DNA of 64,000 bases from Polyangiaceae bacterium (lineage in GTDB: Bacteria; Myxococcota_A; Polyangia; Polyangiales; Polyangiaceae). The notes below the pieces were generated by a model that saw nothing but the letters and a program-made list of their open reading frames with translations, ran no database searches and was not told where the DNA came from. The stretch is from assembly GCA_020633205.1 (NCBI GenBank), contig JACKEB010000020.1:284052-348051 (forward strand). The letters are read 5' to 3'. Both the position numbers and the translations under genes were made by a program. Positions 1 to 8,631 of this stretch are shown one piece after another. Numbering within the stretch: the first letter of the stretch is position 1; each line of letters starts with the position of its first letter.

Positions 1-2326
1 TCCAGCGGAAGATACGCCCTTGCTCGAGGTCCTCGGTGCTCCAGTAGCCGAAGGTGTTGTACCAAAGCTGCTGCAACGCCTCGACCTCGGTCTTGTCCTT
101 GTCAGCGAACAAGGCCATGGCGCGCTTGGCCGTGGACTCGGTGCCGCCGAGCATCAACGCCAACGCGGCATCGACGCGCAGCGCATCGCTCTCCATCAGC
201 TTGAAGAGCTTGTCTTCCACCGCCTGATCGAAGCCTGCCATACCCACCGCGCGCGCTGCCTGGTTACGCGCCTTGAGCGAAGCCTCGGGGGTGATCAGCT
301 CGACGAGCGCCGCCGAGGTGCCCTTGGTGGGACGCTGGATCAACGTCTCGAGCAAGCATTCCCTGCGGAACTGGTCGTCCTTGTCAGGCTTGTTGTACTC
401 GCCGATCTTCTTGGCGACTTCGATCATGTCCTCGTCTTTGGCGACCCAAGCGAGGGCCGCGCAGGCGCGCATGCGGCTCTGCTCGTTCTCCTTCGGACGC
501 TCGATGTACTCGAGCATGGGCTTGAAGGCCTTGTTGTCGCCGAACTCGCTGAGGCCGTCCGCAGCGCCGTAGCCCACCGCGCGCAGCGCCATGCCGAGCA
601 TCGCGATGCCGCCGCCCATCAAGCCGTCCATGGTCACCGTGATGTCCGGCGGCTTGCGGTCGAACTGCTTCACCAGGTTCGGGAAGTCCTGGTTGTCCTT
701 GTAGGTGCCGATGTAGCGCAACGCGCTCTGGGAGATTTCCCAGGCCTTCGGGAGCGGCGGCTGCTGCCCTTCCAGTGGCAGCGCCTCCGGCGGGAACGCC
801 CAGTCACGCAGCTGCTTGATGTCCTTCTCGCTCTTCATGTTGGAGAGCGCGCGCAATCCGTTGGCGTGGGGCGTCGGCAGGTCGTGGATCCAGAAGATGA
901 TCGCGTCCTCGGTCTGAACGCGCAGCTGCTCCGCCTTGTCAGGATGTAGCGTCCCCAGGTCGGCGAGCATGCGTGAGGCCACGACGCGCTCCTTGTCGTC
1001 GCGCTTCAGCATCATCTCGTAGTCGTTCTTGTCCGAGTAGATCTTCAGCGGATCCATGCGCAGGCGCTTGGCCAGCGTCGGCGCGGCGCGCACATCGCCA
1101 ATCTCTGCGAGCGCGAAGGCGGCCTCGGTCTGCCAGTGGATGTGCGGCTTGGTGGCGATGTACGTGAACAGCGCGTCGCCTCCCCGCGGATCCGCCAGTT
1201 CGCGGATCATGTCCATGATGACCTTGGTCTGGTGCCAGCTCTGCTCCGGGGTGTCGCCCTCTTCGATGGTATCGAAGGCGAGCACCAGGCCGGCGGTGCC
1301 GATGCCGTCGCGCAGCGCCTTCAGGTACTCCTTGCGGCTGTCCTTGTCGGCACCGCGAATCGCGCGCACCAGCGGCTGACGGGCGCGATCGTCGCCGATC
1401 TTGCCGAGGCCAGGCGCCGCCTGACGGCTGATTTCCTTGTCCTTGTCGTTCAACAGCTCGATCAGCTGATCGGTGTACTTGGGATCCGCGTGCCGGCTGA
1501 GCACCGTGGCAACGAGTTGCCGCACGGCACCGCTCTCATCCTTGTAGAGCTTGGCCAGATCGTCCAGGCTCACCAGCGCGACGATCTTTTCGGTGTCGAA
1601 CGCGACGCCACCGTCGAGTCGCTGGACCTTCGAGAGGTGACCCAGGCGATAGAGCGTCATGATCTCGTTGAAGGCTGAGCTCTCCCCAAGCTCCACGAGC
1701 GCCCAGGCGATTTGCGGCTTCGAGCCTGGGCCTGCTGTCTTCAACGCCTCGAGCAAGGGCTGCTTGGCCTTCTCCGCGAGCTTGGGTCCGTACCAGGCCA
1801 GGGCCACGGCTGCCTGCGCTTGCAGGGGCTCCGATGGCTCCTTCAGGGCGGCGATCGCCAGATCGACGCCATCGGGATCTTTCATGTAGGCGAGCTGCTT
1901 GATCGCCTCCTGCTTGAGGTAGTCGCTGCGATCCCCAGTGGCCCACTGGCGCCACTTCGGGATCTGCTCCGATTCCGGGAGGATAAAGATGGCCTTCTTT
2001 TGCTCTTCGGCCTGCTCGACGGTGAGCTTCTCCGCGTCTTGCTTGCCACCGAGCGCCAGGGCAGCCGCCAGGCCGCCCACGGCGAGCAAGCCGACGAGCA
2101 CCGCGACGGGCTTGAAGCGACCCTTCTTGAAGTTGCCGTCGCCGCCGTCGAAGCCGCCGCCGGCCGGAACGCCGCCTCCGCCACCACCGGCGGGTAGACC
2201 GCCACCACCGCCAACATCGTCGTCATCGGGTGGCCACTTCGCCGCGTGGACGCGATCGGAAGGTGCCTTGGCGGGCGGGAAGACGGCGGGCTGCTGAACG
2301 GGTTCGGGTTGGCTGGAATCGAGCAT
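1..2326 (-). CDS. HEAT-repeat protein with N-terminal membrane anchor (3' end outside window)
   Basis: An uninterrupted minus-strand frame runs from ATG 2326 to the window edge (775 codons seen), so the C-terminus is missing. GGAGG lies 6 nt before the ATG. Residues 1-70 are a Pro/Gly-rich, probably cytoplasmic, tail with an Asp cluster and Gly runs. Residues about 73-93 form one membrane helix. The rest is a long series of helical pairs of HEAT/PBS-lyase type, with recurring units such as AIAALKEPSEPLQAQAAVAL and AFALAEIGDVRAAPTLAKRL. HEAT solenoids are protein-interaction scaffolds; no catalytic motif is visible. The likely topology is a short cytoplasmic tail with the solenoid outside the membrane. 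The partner and role are unknown. Confidence 0.85.
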   Translation of the reverse strand, partial: MLDSSQPEPVQQPAVFPPAKAPSDRVHAAKWPPDDDDVGGGGGLPAGGGGGGVPAGGGFDGGDGNFKKGRFKPVAVLVGLLAVGGLAAALALGGKQDAEKLTVEQAEEQKKAIFILPESEQIPKWRQWATGDRSDYLKQEAIKQLAYMKDPDGVDLAIAALKEPSEPLQAQAAVALAWYGPKLAEKAKQPLLEALKTAGPGSKPQIAWALVELGESSAFNEIMTLYRLGHLSKVQRLDGGVAFDTEKIVALVSLDDLAKLYKDESGAVRQLVATVLSRHADPKYTDQLIELLNDKDKEISRQAAPGLGKIGDDRARQPLVRAIRGADKDSRKEYLKALRDGIGTAGLVLAFDTIEEGDTPEQSWHQTKVIMDMIRELADPRGGDALFTYIATKPHIHWQTEAAFALAEIGDVRAAPTLAKRLRMDPLKIYSDKNDYEMMLKRDDKERVVASRMLADLGTLHPDKAEQLRVQTEDAIIFWIHDLPTPHANGLRALSNMKSEKDIKQLRDWAFPPEALPLEGQQPPLPKAWEISQSALRYIGTYKDNQDFPNLVKQFDRKPPDITVTMDGLMGGGIAMLGMALRAVGYGAADGLSEFGDNKAFKPMLEYIERPKENEQSRMRACAALAWVAKDEDMIEVAKKIGEYNKPDKDDQFRRECLLETLIQRPTKGTSAALVELITPEASLKARNQAARAVGMAGFDQAVEDKLFKLMESDALRVDAALALMLGGTESTAKRAMALFADKDKTEVEALQQLWYNTFGYWSTEDLEQGRIFRW

Positions 2327-2635
2327 CGGTGTCCTCCGTCATGCCGGGCCCGAGGGCGGGTCTCCGACGATGGCGTGCCGCTCCTGGGTCGGCGCAGGGA
2401 TCCAACTCGCGCGAAAAAGCAGCTGCGCGAGCCACTCCGCGACTGCCATGAAGCCGACGGTCACAGAGCCGCGCGACCTTATCTCAAGCGCGGGTGCAGG
2501 TGGAGATGATGAACGGCAACGCCTTCCGGCGAATCGTTGGCGACGGAAATCTACCGCGGAGCTGTCGGAACCGAGGACCGCTCCAGCGCATAGAAACGCC
2601 AGCGAACCTGCTCGGGATGGCGTAGAACGCGCCCA

Positions 2636-3355
2636 GTGACCGCCGCGGTACCCAAGAGCCCGTCGATCGCGCTGCGCGCCATCGGCCTGACCTTGCTGGT
2701 GAGCACCGTCGTCACGGCGCTGTCGTATGGCCTGCCCAGGGACTACGCCGCCACTGGGGTCGGCCTGACGTTCATGCTCGCCACCTACTGGTTCGCGCTC
2801 TCGAAGAAGGGCGACGCAGAGGTGCGGGCGAGCGGGCTCTCCTTGGGAGGGGTGCTGGAGACCACGCCCATCGAACCGCGACGCTTGGCCAGCTCCACCC
2901 TACGCGCGCTGCTGTGGGCGCTCGGCGCTGCGCTGATCTTCTTTCCGCCGTTCGTCGTGGGTTGGCTCTGGTGGTGGAAACCAAGCCACGCCTGGAACGC
3001 GGCTGCACTGCCGAGCCTGGGCCAGGACGTGCTCGGGGAAATTGCGGTGATCGCCCTGCCAGAGGAGGCGTTCTTTCGCGGTTTTCTCCAGAGCGAGCTC
3101 GATCGCGCCTGGGCGCCGCGCTGGAAGCTCCTGGGAGCATACGTCGGGCCCGGGCTGATCGTTTCGAGTGCCTTGTTCGCGGTGGGCCATGTTGCCACCG
3201 AGCTGCGCCCGGATCGCCTCGCGGTGTTCTTTCCCTCGCTGCTGTTTGGCTGGATGCGAGCGCGCACGGGCGGCATCGGCTCCGGCGTACTATTCCATGC
3301 CATGTGCAACCTGTTTGCGGCCTACATTGCCCACAGCTTCGGCTTTGGTCGATAG
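2636..3355 (+). CDS. CPBP-family intramembrane glutamic protease (myxosortase-like)
   Basis: This 239-residue multi-pass membrane protein starts at GTG 2636. All three CPBP (Abi) motifs are present: EEAFFR at 143-148, FAVGH at 181-185 and HAMCN at 221-225. These form the catalytic Glu/His site of glutamic-type intramembrane proteases such as Rce1. In Myxococcota, members of this family act as myxosortases that process C-terminal MYXO-CTERM anchors. The lipoprotein 1.1 kb downstream has such a tail (Trp-Ser, hydrophobic stretch, Arg/Lys cluster). That makes a myxosortase role attractive but unproven; CAAX-like or bacteriocin-immunity roles are alternatives. nadC follows 32 nt later on the same strand. 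Confidence 0.85.
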   Translation: MTAAVPKSPSIALRAIGLTLLVSTVVTALSYGLPRDYAATGVGLTFMLATYWFALSKKGDAEVRASGLSLGGVLETTPIEPRRLASSTLRALLWALGAALIFFPPFVVGWLWWWKPSHAWNAAALPSLGQDVLGEIAVIALPEEAFFRGFLQSELDRAWAPRWKLLGAYVGPGLIVSSALFAVGHVATELRPDRLAVFFPSLLFGWMRARTGGIGSGVLFHAMCNLFAAYIAHSFGFGR

Positions 3356-3387
3356 CGCGGCTCTATTTTTCCTCACGGATTTAAGAC

Positions 3388-4236
3388 ATGCTAACCAAAT
3401 TCATCATCGACGAAATCGTGGACCGCGCCCTTGCGGAGGATCTCTCGGGGGAAGACCTGACCACCATGGCGACGGTGAGCGCCGAGACCCGCGCTCGCGC
3501 TACTGCCAAGGCGAAGAGCGAGCTCGTGGTGTGCGGCGGTGACGTGTTCAAGCGCGTGTTCAAGCGCCTGGCCAACGACCTCTCCTTCGAGGTGTGTGAG
3601 CCCGATGGAAAGCTGGTGCAGCCCGGCTCTCCGATTTGGCGGGTGGAAGGCGCAGCCAGGCCCATTCTCATGGCGGAGCGCACGGCGCTGAACCTCGTGC
3701 AACGCATGAGCGGTACGGCGACCATGGCGCACACGTACACCGCAGCCGTGCCCAAAGGAGCGAAGACGCGCGTCGTCGACACCCGCAAGACGACGCCGGG
3801 CTTGCGGGCGCTGGAGCGCTACGCCGTGCGCTGCGGCGGCGCCCACAATCACCGCGACACGCTGGGCTCAGCGGTGCTGATCAAGGACAACCACATCGAG
3901 GCCGCGGGCTCGATCAGCGAAGCCGTGCGCCGCGCGAAGGACTACGCGCCTCACACCACGAAGATTGAGATCGAAGTAGAGAGCCTCGATGGGCTAGACG
4001 AGGCCCTGAACGCCGGCGCCGACATCGTGATGCTCGATAACTTTGCGCCGAGCGAGATCGCCACGGCCGTGGCACGAGCGGCCGGTCGCGCATTGATTGA
4101 AGTTTCCGGGGGGATCACCTTGCCGCGCATCGCTGAGCTCGCGAGCCAGGGCGTAGACATCATCAGCGTGGGCGCACTCACCCACTCCGCGCCAGCAGCT
4201 GACATCTCCCTCGACATTCAGCGCATCGATAGCTGA
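3388..4236 (+). CDS. nadC: Nicotinate-nucleotide pyrophosphorylase (carboxylating), quinolinate phosphoribosyltransferase
   Basis: The 282-residue length is usual for NadC. The cytosolic enzyme converts quinolinate and PRPP to nicotinate mononucleotide, CO2 and pyrophosphate in de novo NAD synthesis. Diagnostic stretches are AERTALNLVQRMSGTAT, then DTRKTTPGLRALERYAVRCG, then NHRDTLGSAVLIKDNHI. Near the C-terminus are EVE and LDN motifs followed by EVSGGITL, which form the phosphoribosyl site. The ATG at 3388 gives the canonical N-terminus, though the ribosome binding site is weak. No nadA or nadB is in the window. A T/G homopolymer tract follows the stop. Confidence 0.97.
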   Translation: MLTKFIIDEIVDRALAEDLSGEDLTTMATVSAETRARATAKAKSELVVCGGDVFKRVFKRLANDLSFEVCEPDGKLVQPGSPIWRVEGAARPILMAERTALNLVQRMSGTATMAHTYTAAVPKGAKTRVVDTRKTTPGLRALERYAVRCGGAHNHRDTLGSAVLIKDNHIEAAGSISEAVRRAKDYAPHTTKIEIEVESLDGLDEALNAGADIVMLDNFAPSEIATAVARAAGRALIEVSGGITLPRIAELASQGVDIISVGALTHSAPAADISLDIQRIDS

Positions 4237-4243
4237 GGGCCGG

Positions 4244-4260
4244 TTTTTTTTTGGGGGGGG
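4244..4260. repeat. T9-G8 homopolymer tract
   Basis: Nine T followed immediately by eight G, 7 nt after the nadC stop codon. The T run might assist termination of nadC, but I see no stable hairpin directly before it. The G8 run is a potential slippage site and is non-coding in the annotation chosen here. Confidence 0.6.
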
Positions 4261-4424
4261 AGCGGCACCGCTCCGCATGCTGCGTGGGTGTTCACGAGTC
4301 GAACTCGAGGACCCGTCGATTCGAGACAGCGAAGACGGCAACAAACAACCACTTGGCGCCGTCGACACAGTTCAACGCGGCCGGCATCTCGACACCTTCC
4401 AAGGACCCCGCGATACTGAACGCC

Positions 4425-6221
4425 GTGAGAACTTCAGCTTGGTTGGGCGCGTTAGGGTTGCTTGCTCTCGCTTGTACGGCGAAGGATCGGGCGGAAAACA
4501 TCGACGGGGACGGTGGCAGTGCCGGCTCGGCTACCGCCGGGAGCGCCGGGACCGCCGGAGACGGCGGGAGCGCAGGTTCTGCTGGCTCGAGCGGCGGCGT
4601 TGGAGCCACTGGCGGTGCCAGCGGAGAAACCGGGGGTAGCGCTGGTGGGGGCGCTGGAGGGACCGGCGGTGCGGTGCTGCAGGACCCGACGATCGACGTG
4701 CAGAGCACACCCGATTTGGTTGGCTTCACGACCACGCTGGACGCCACGGGGAGCACGGATCCCGAAGGTCAGAATCTCAGTTTCAGCTGGGTAATCCGCT
4801 CCGCCCCGCCAAACAGTCAGGTTAGCGACTCAAGCCTGGACGTCAGCAATCCGGGCGAAGTTAGTTTCCTTGGGGATAAGGGCGGGAGCTACACCTTCAA
4901 CGTCACCGCGACCACGACGGACAACCGCTCGGTGAACCAGGACGTGACCGTCGTCGTTCCAGCGCTACCCGTCCCCTTCGTCGAGGGACGTGGTGGAACC
5001 CAGGGCTACGACTACTTCATTCGAGTCGTAGATTCCGACGCGGAGCACGCCCGAGATGTCTCGTGCAAGCTGAGCCTCGGGAGTAACGACCCGAAGAACG
5101 ACACGGAGTTCCTAGGTGGTTTGATGGCGCTTCCGGGCTGGAACATGCCGATGGGCGACGGCGTGTTCTATCCGGAGGTCAACATCGACGCGAACACTGG
5201 GGAGGGCACGTCCTCACTGCGCGTCTCTCCCGTGGTCAACAAGTGCGGCGATGCTCAGCAGCGCACGCTGGTAGACGGCTCCACCGAGGGTCGCATCCAG
5301 GGTCTGTTCGCGCTGAACCCGGGAGGTACACGCTTGGCGTACCTCGATACGTCGATGGCAAACGGCGGCGTGCGTCTGGCTACGATCGGCGTAAACGGTA
5401 CGGACCGGCGCATCCTGTACGGCAACGATGTCTTGAGCGGTGTCGTGCCCGTCTGGGTGGATGACACGCACCTGGCGTGGCTCGAGCACAACTCGGGTGA
5501 CTTCATCTACTCGTCGGTCGACGTCGTCGGTGGCGGCCAACCGGGCAATCCGGACAAGCAACAGCGATTGGCCTGCACGGTGCAGCAAGTGGACAAGCTC
5601 GCGCAGTTCGCGTTCACGCCCTTCGGCATCTTGATTCGCTCCCTCGGCGGCTCACTGGGCGTTGGCATTCATTTGGTGACCGGCACCGACTGCGGCGCGG
5701 CGAAGACGCTAATCGGCACCGAATACGCTGACCTGAGCTCCTTCTCGGTGGCGCCTGACGGTCAGTCGATCGTGTTCTCCGCCAAGGGTCCGAACGACGT
5801 AGACTCGAACATCTACGAGCTGGTGGTCGACGGTTTCAGCACACCGACCCGGCGCTTTGGCGACGACAACGGCAACGACATCGATCCGCGCTACAGCCCT
5901 GACGGCCGTCAGGTGATCTGGACCCAACTGAGCTTCGACTCGCAGGGATTTCCGAGCGGCAACGGCATGCATATCGCGAACCTCGACGGGAAGTACTCCG
6001 CCGTGCTCGCGACTCAAGACGCCACCAACCCACAGATGGTCACGGTGGTTCACGCACTTCACCCTCGCGACATCGTGATCAACTGCAACTTCTCGATCTC
6101 GGGGCAACCGGCGGGCAAGGGTTGGTCGCTGGGCCTCGGACTGTTTGGTCTGGTTTTGCTCTCGCGCCGCAGCTGGCGGCGCAAGTGGGCCCGATCCCGC
6201 ACCTACTCGGACGAACAGTAG
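4425..6221 (+). CDS. Secreted lipoprotein: PKD-like domain, beta-propeller, C-terminal sorting-type anchor
   Basis: I place the start at GTG 4425. It gives a compact signal peptide ending in the lipobox LALAC (Cys17), whereas the longer frame would begin with TTG inside a T/G tract and encode an implausible leader. After the lipidated Cys comes a Gly/Ser/Ala-rich linker (about residues 25-85). A PKD/Ig-like domain follows (TLDATGSTDPEGQ near 105), then TolB/WD40-like propeller blades (ALNPGGTRLAYLD, SVAPDGQSIVFSA, RYSPDGRQVIWTQ). The last 35 residues are Gly-Trp-Ser, a hydrophobic stretch, then an Arg/Lys cluster, as in MYXO-CTERM tails, with a Cys about 14 residues before the hydrophobic stretch. 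It may bind polymers or proteins at the cell surface. Carrying both N- and C-terminal anchors is unusual. Confidence 0.8.
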   Translation: MRTSAWLGALGLLALACTAKDRAENIDGDGGSAGSATAGSAGTAGDGGSAGSAGSSGGVGATGGASGETGGSAGGGAGGTGGAVLQDPTIDVQSTPDLVGFTTTLDATGSTDPEGQNLSFSWVIRSAPPNSQVSDSSLDVSNPGEVSFLGDKGGSYTFNVTATTTDNRSVNQDVTVVVPALPVPFVEGRGGTQGYDYFIRVVDSDAEHARDVSCKLSLGSNDPKNDTEFLGGLMALPGWNMPMGDGVFYPEVNIDANTGEGTSSLRVSPVVNKCGDAQQRTLVDGSTEGRIQGLFALNPGGTRLAYLDTSMANGGVRLATIGVNGTDRRILYGNDVLSGVVPVWVDDTHLAWLEHNSGDFIYSSVDVVGGGQPGNPDKQQRLACTVQQVDKLAQFAFTPFGILIRSLGGSLGVGIHLVTGTDCGAAKTLIGTEYADLSSFSVAPDGQSIVFSAKGPNDVDSNIYELVVDGFSTPTRRFGDDNGNDIDPRYSPDGRQVIWTQLSFDSQGFPSGNGMHIANLDGKYSAVLATQDATNPQMVTVVHALHPRDIVINCNFSISGQPAGKGWSLGLGLFGLVLLSRRSWRRKWARSRTYSDEQ

Positions 6222-6324
6222 AGTAGTCGCGGTTCCGCGGCCTTCTCGAGCCCTGAACCGCACGCGCTCGGCCGCTCGAATCGCGGCGCTTGGCTTCCCG
6301 CGATGGGCGGATTAACCCAATGCT

Positions 6325-6843
6325 GTGTTCCCGCTGCACAAGAGGCGCCTGGAGTCGCTGCGAGACGAGCTTCAGAGACGTGGTGACCGTCCTTCGTTGA
6401 ACCTGCCTTCCGCCCGCCTCGATCTCGTCGAGGCGCTGAGCGTCGTGGAAGAGTACGGCCCGCTGTGTGAGGCGATGTACCTGATGATGGCCGCCGATCG
6501 GAAGGTGTTGAACGTGGAGCGCATGGTGCTTCGCGGCGCCTTGGATGTGCTGAGCAACGGAAGGGTCCGCACCGCTCACATGGAGTCGATGATCGACGCC
6601 TCTTCAAAGCGAGTCGCGGAGCTCGGCGAAGCGGGTTGCCTCGCGGAATGTATCGACGCGCTGAAGCACGATCCCATCCGCGCCGAAATCACCGTGGTGC
6701 TCGCCGCCGCGGTGGCCGCTGCAGACAACCACATCTCCGCCGAGGAGCGCGCCCTCTATCAGAAGCTCATCGAGGGCCTGGGTATTAGCGACGACCGCGC
6801 TGATGCGTTGCTGTCCGATCTGCTCAAGCCAGACGCCACCTGA
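6325..6843 (+). CDS. TerB-like (tellurite-resistance fold) protein
   Basis: This is a 172-residue all-helical protein. Its two-fold repeated pattern resembles TerB/COG3793: MMAADRKVLNVERMVLRGAL in the first half and AADNHISAEERALYQKLIE in the second. The D..(I/L)..EE acidic turn is the metal-binding site in characterised TerB domains. It has no signal peptide or membrane helix, so it is probably cytoplasmic. The GTG start at 6325 is uncertain because no ribosome binding site precedes it. It is followed 39 nt later by the phosphotransferase-fold gene on the same strand. Tellurite resistance itself should not be assumed, because TerB domains are widespread in stress and membrane-associated proteins. 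Confidence 0.65.
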   Translation: MFPLHKRRLESLRDELQRRGDRPSLNLPSARLDLVEALSVVEEYGPLCEAMYLMMAADRKVLNVERMVLRGALDVLSNGRVRTAHMESMIDASSKRVAELGEAGCLAECIDALKHDPIRAEITVVLAAAVAAADNHISAEERALYQKLIEGLGISDDRADALLSDLLKPDAT

Positions 6844-6882
6844 ACGCTTCACCATTCTGGAGGTGGCGCGTAAGCTGCTCCC

Positions 6883-7956
6883 ATGAGTCAGGCCGACAGC
6901 GCCCCCGTTGAACTGCGCCCGGTGCGCGAAGCGCATCGCTTCGACGAAGCGAAGCTTGAGCAGTACCTGAGAAGTGAGTTCGAGCTGCACCCGGGCCCGC
7001 TCAGAGTTCAGCAGTTCAAGGGTGGGCAGTCGAACCCGACGTTCCTGCTGGAGGTCGGAGAGGGGGAGTCGACTGAGCGCTACGTGCTTCGCAAGAAGCC
7101 TCCAGGGAAGCTGCTCCCGTCGGCTCACGCGGTGGAACGAGAGTGGCGGGTGCTCAAGGCACTCCAGGGCTCGGAAGTGGCGGTGCCCAAGGTGCGCGTC
7201 GCGTGTGAAGATCCAAGCGTGATCGGTACGCCGTTCTACGTCATGGAACACGTCCGAGGGCGCATCTTCCGCGCTCCGCTGATGCCCGAAGCGAGAGATC
7301 GCGAAGAGCGTGCCGCCATCGCCAGCGCCACGATTCAGACTCTGGCCAAGCTCCATCAAATCGTGCCGAACGAGGTGGGGCTCGGCGACTTCGGTAAGGC
7401 GGGCAACTACATGGAGCGCCAGGTCGCACGCTGGGGCAAGCAATACGCCGCGTCGAAGACCGAAGACCTGGCGGACATGAACTTCTTGATCGACTGGCTG
7501 CCGACCCACATCCCTGAGGGAGACGAGACGCGCATCGCCCATGGTGATTTCCGCCTAGAAAATCTGATAATTCACCCAACGGAGCCAAAAGTCATCGCCG
7601 TGCTCGACTGGGAGCTCGCGACACTCGGTCACCCCCTGGCGGATCTGGGGTACCACTGCATGCTGTATCACCTGCCCGCGGGCGACTTCACTGGCTCAGG
7701 TTACGTGGGTGCCGATCTCGAATCCCTGGGGATCCCGAAAAGGGACGCCTACGTCGAGGAATACGCGCGCATCACCGGCCGCGACGGTGTCCCCGAGCTC
7801 GACTACTTCGTGGCGTTCGGCCTGTTCCGCCTCGCGGCGATTTTACAAGGTGTCTACAAGCGCGGCCTGGATGGCAACGCTTCGAGCGACACGGCGCTGC
7901 GCTTTGGGCCCATGGTGCAGGTCCTGGCTGGCATCGCGCGAAGCCTGGTTGGCTAG
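6883..7956 (+). CDS. Phosphotransferase-family protein (APH fold, ACAD10/11-like kinase domain)
   Basis: This 357-residue cytosolic protein has an aminoglycoside-phosphotransferase (kinase-like) fold. It shows the Gly-rich start FKGGQSNPTFLLEV, the catalytic-loop motif HGDFRLENLI and the metal-binding DWELATLGHPLADLGY. The set GGQSNPT plus DWELATLG is characteristic of the family related to the N-terminal kinase domain of ACAD10/ACAD11. That family phosphorylates hydroxy-fatty acyl-CoA during 4-hydroxyacid breakdown, and bacterial members often sit near acyl-CoA dehydrogenases. None is adjacent here, so the substrate is inferred only from family. The ATG at 6883 fits the family N-terminus. 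Confidence 0.9.
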   Translation: MSQADSAPVELRPVREAHRFDEAKLEQYLRSEFELHPGPLRVQQFKGGQSNPTFLLEVGEGESTERYVLRKKPPGKLLPSAHAVEREWRVLKALQGSEVAVPKVRVACEDPSVIGTPFYVMEHVRGRIFRAPLMPEARDREERAAIASATIQTLAKLHQIVPNEVGLGDFGKAGNYMERQVARWGKQYAASKTEDLADMNFLIDWLPTHIPEGDETRIAHGDFRLENLIIHPTEPKVIAVLDWELATLGHPLADLGYHCMLYHLPAGDFTGSGYVGADLESLGIPKRDAYVEEYARITGRDGVPELDYFVAFGLFRLAAILQGVYKRGLDGNASSDTALRFGPMVQVLAGIARSLVG

Positions 7957-7970
7957 TCCGCGTGGAGCAG

Positions 7971-8576
7971 TTACGCGCTGAGCAACGATCGACGGCGCCC
8001 AGGTTCGAGGGCGATCAATAGCCACTCACCCAGGGCGTAGCTACGGCTCGTGCTCATGAAACGCAGCGCCGCCGCAAACGGGCGCACCACGAGGGCACGC
8101 TCCCGATCGACGAGGTAGCTCTCCCAGTACGGCGCTTCAGGCACCCACTCGAGGCCCTCGGCTTGGCTGAGCAACGCACCAACCACCGCGCCCAGCTCGC
8201 ACACCAGCACCACGAAGTCGTTCGTCGAGTTCTCGGCGTCTGCCGCGACCACCAGGTTTTGGGCCTCACGCACGCTGTAGTGCTCTTCGAAGGCACGCAG
8301 CCACTCGAAGCCCAGCTCACCATTGGGCGGTAGATAGCTAGCTTGGTCTTGCCGCGCGGCATCGGTCATACGAGCCAGCTGGCGCAGCACGTTGCCTCGT
8401 ACGTACGAGGGAAGGCGCGACTCTCCGCTGCCGCTCAACGGCTCGACGTCGTCGCCCAGCGCATCTCTCCCCCGAACCTCGCGCTCGAGGGGCTTGTACC
8501 AGCGCCAGAAGAACTCCTTGAAGAGCTCGTCTGCGCTGAAGGCGTCGTACGCTGGTTCGGGAGGCACATCGGACAT
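7971..8576 (-). CDS. Hypothetical protein, 201 residues
   Basis: I do not recognise a family. The frame has strong GC-rich third-position bias and starts at ATG 8576. The N-terminus is acidic and rich in aromatics (DELFKEFFWRWYKPLERE). The middle is helical with NDFVVLVCELGAVVGALL. The C-terminus is Arg-rich. There is no signal peptide and no clear membrane helix. The gene is convergent with the upstream phosphotransferase (14 nt between the stops) and codirectional with the GAF-like gene 55 nt upstream, so the two may be cotranscribed. Confidence 0.6.
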   Translation of the reverse strand: MSDVPPEPAYDAFSADELFKEFFWRWYKPLEREVRGRDALGDDVEPLSGSGESRLPSYVRGNVLRQLARMTDAARQDQASYLPPNGELGFEWLRAFEEHYSVREAQNLVVAADAENSTNDFVVLVCELGAVVGALLSQAEGLEWVPEAPYWESYLVDRERALVVRPFAAALRFMSTSRSYALGEWLLIALEPGRRRSLLSA

Positions 8577-8631
8577 GGCGCCCGTCTAGCACACCGCCAT
8601 CAAAGAGCCGCCGCCGATGGCCGCCTGCGGC

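Noticed and set aside
20..949. Plus-strand open frame of 309 codons
   Set aside because: Antisense to the HEAT-repeat gene, which is open for the whole span and has a repeat pattern and a good ribosome binding site.
4251..4424. Upstream extension of the propeller lipoprotein
   Set aside because: It starts at a TTG inside a T/G homopolymer and encodes no signal peptide; GTG 4425 gives a complete lipoprotein signal.
6325..6843. Tellurite resistance role for the TerB-like protein
   Set aside because: No ter operon partners are present; the fold alone does not establish the phenotype.
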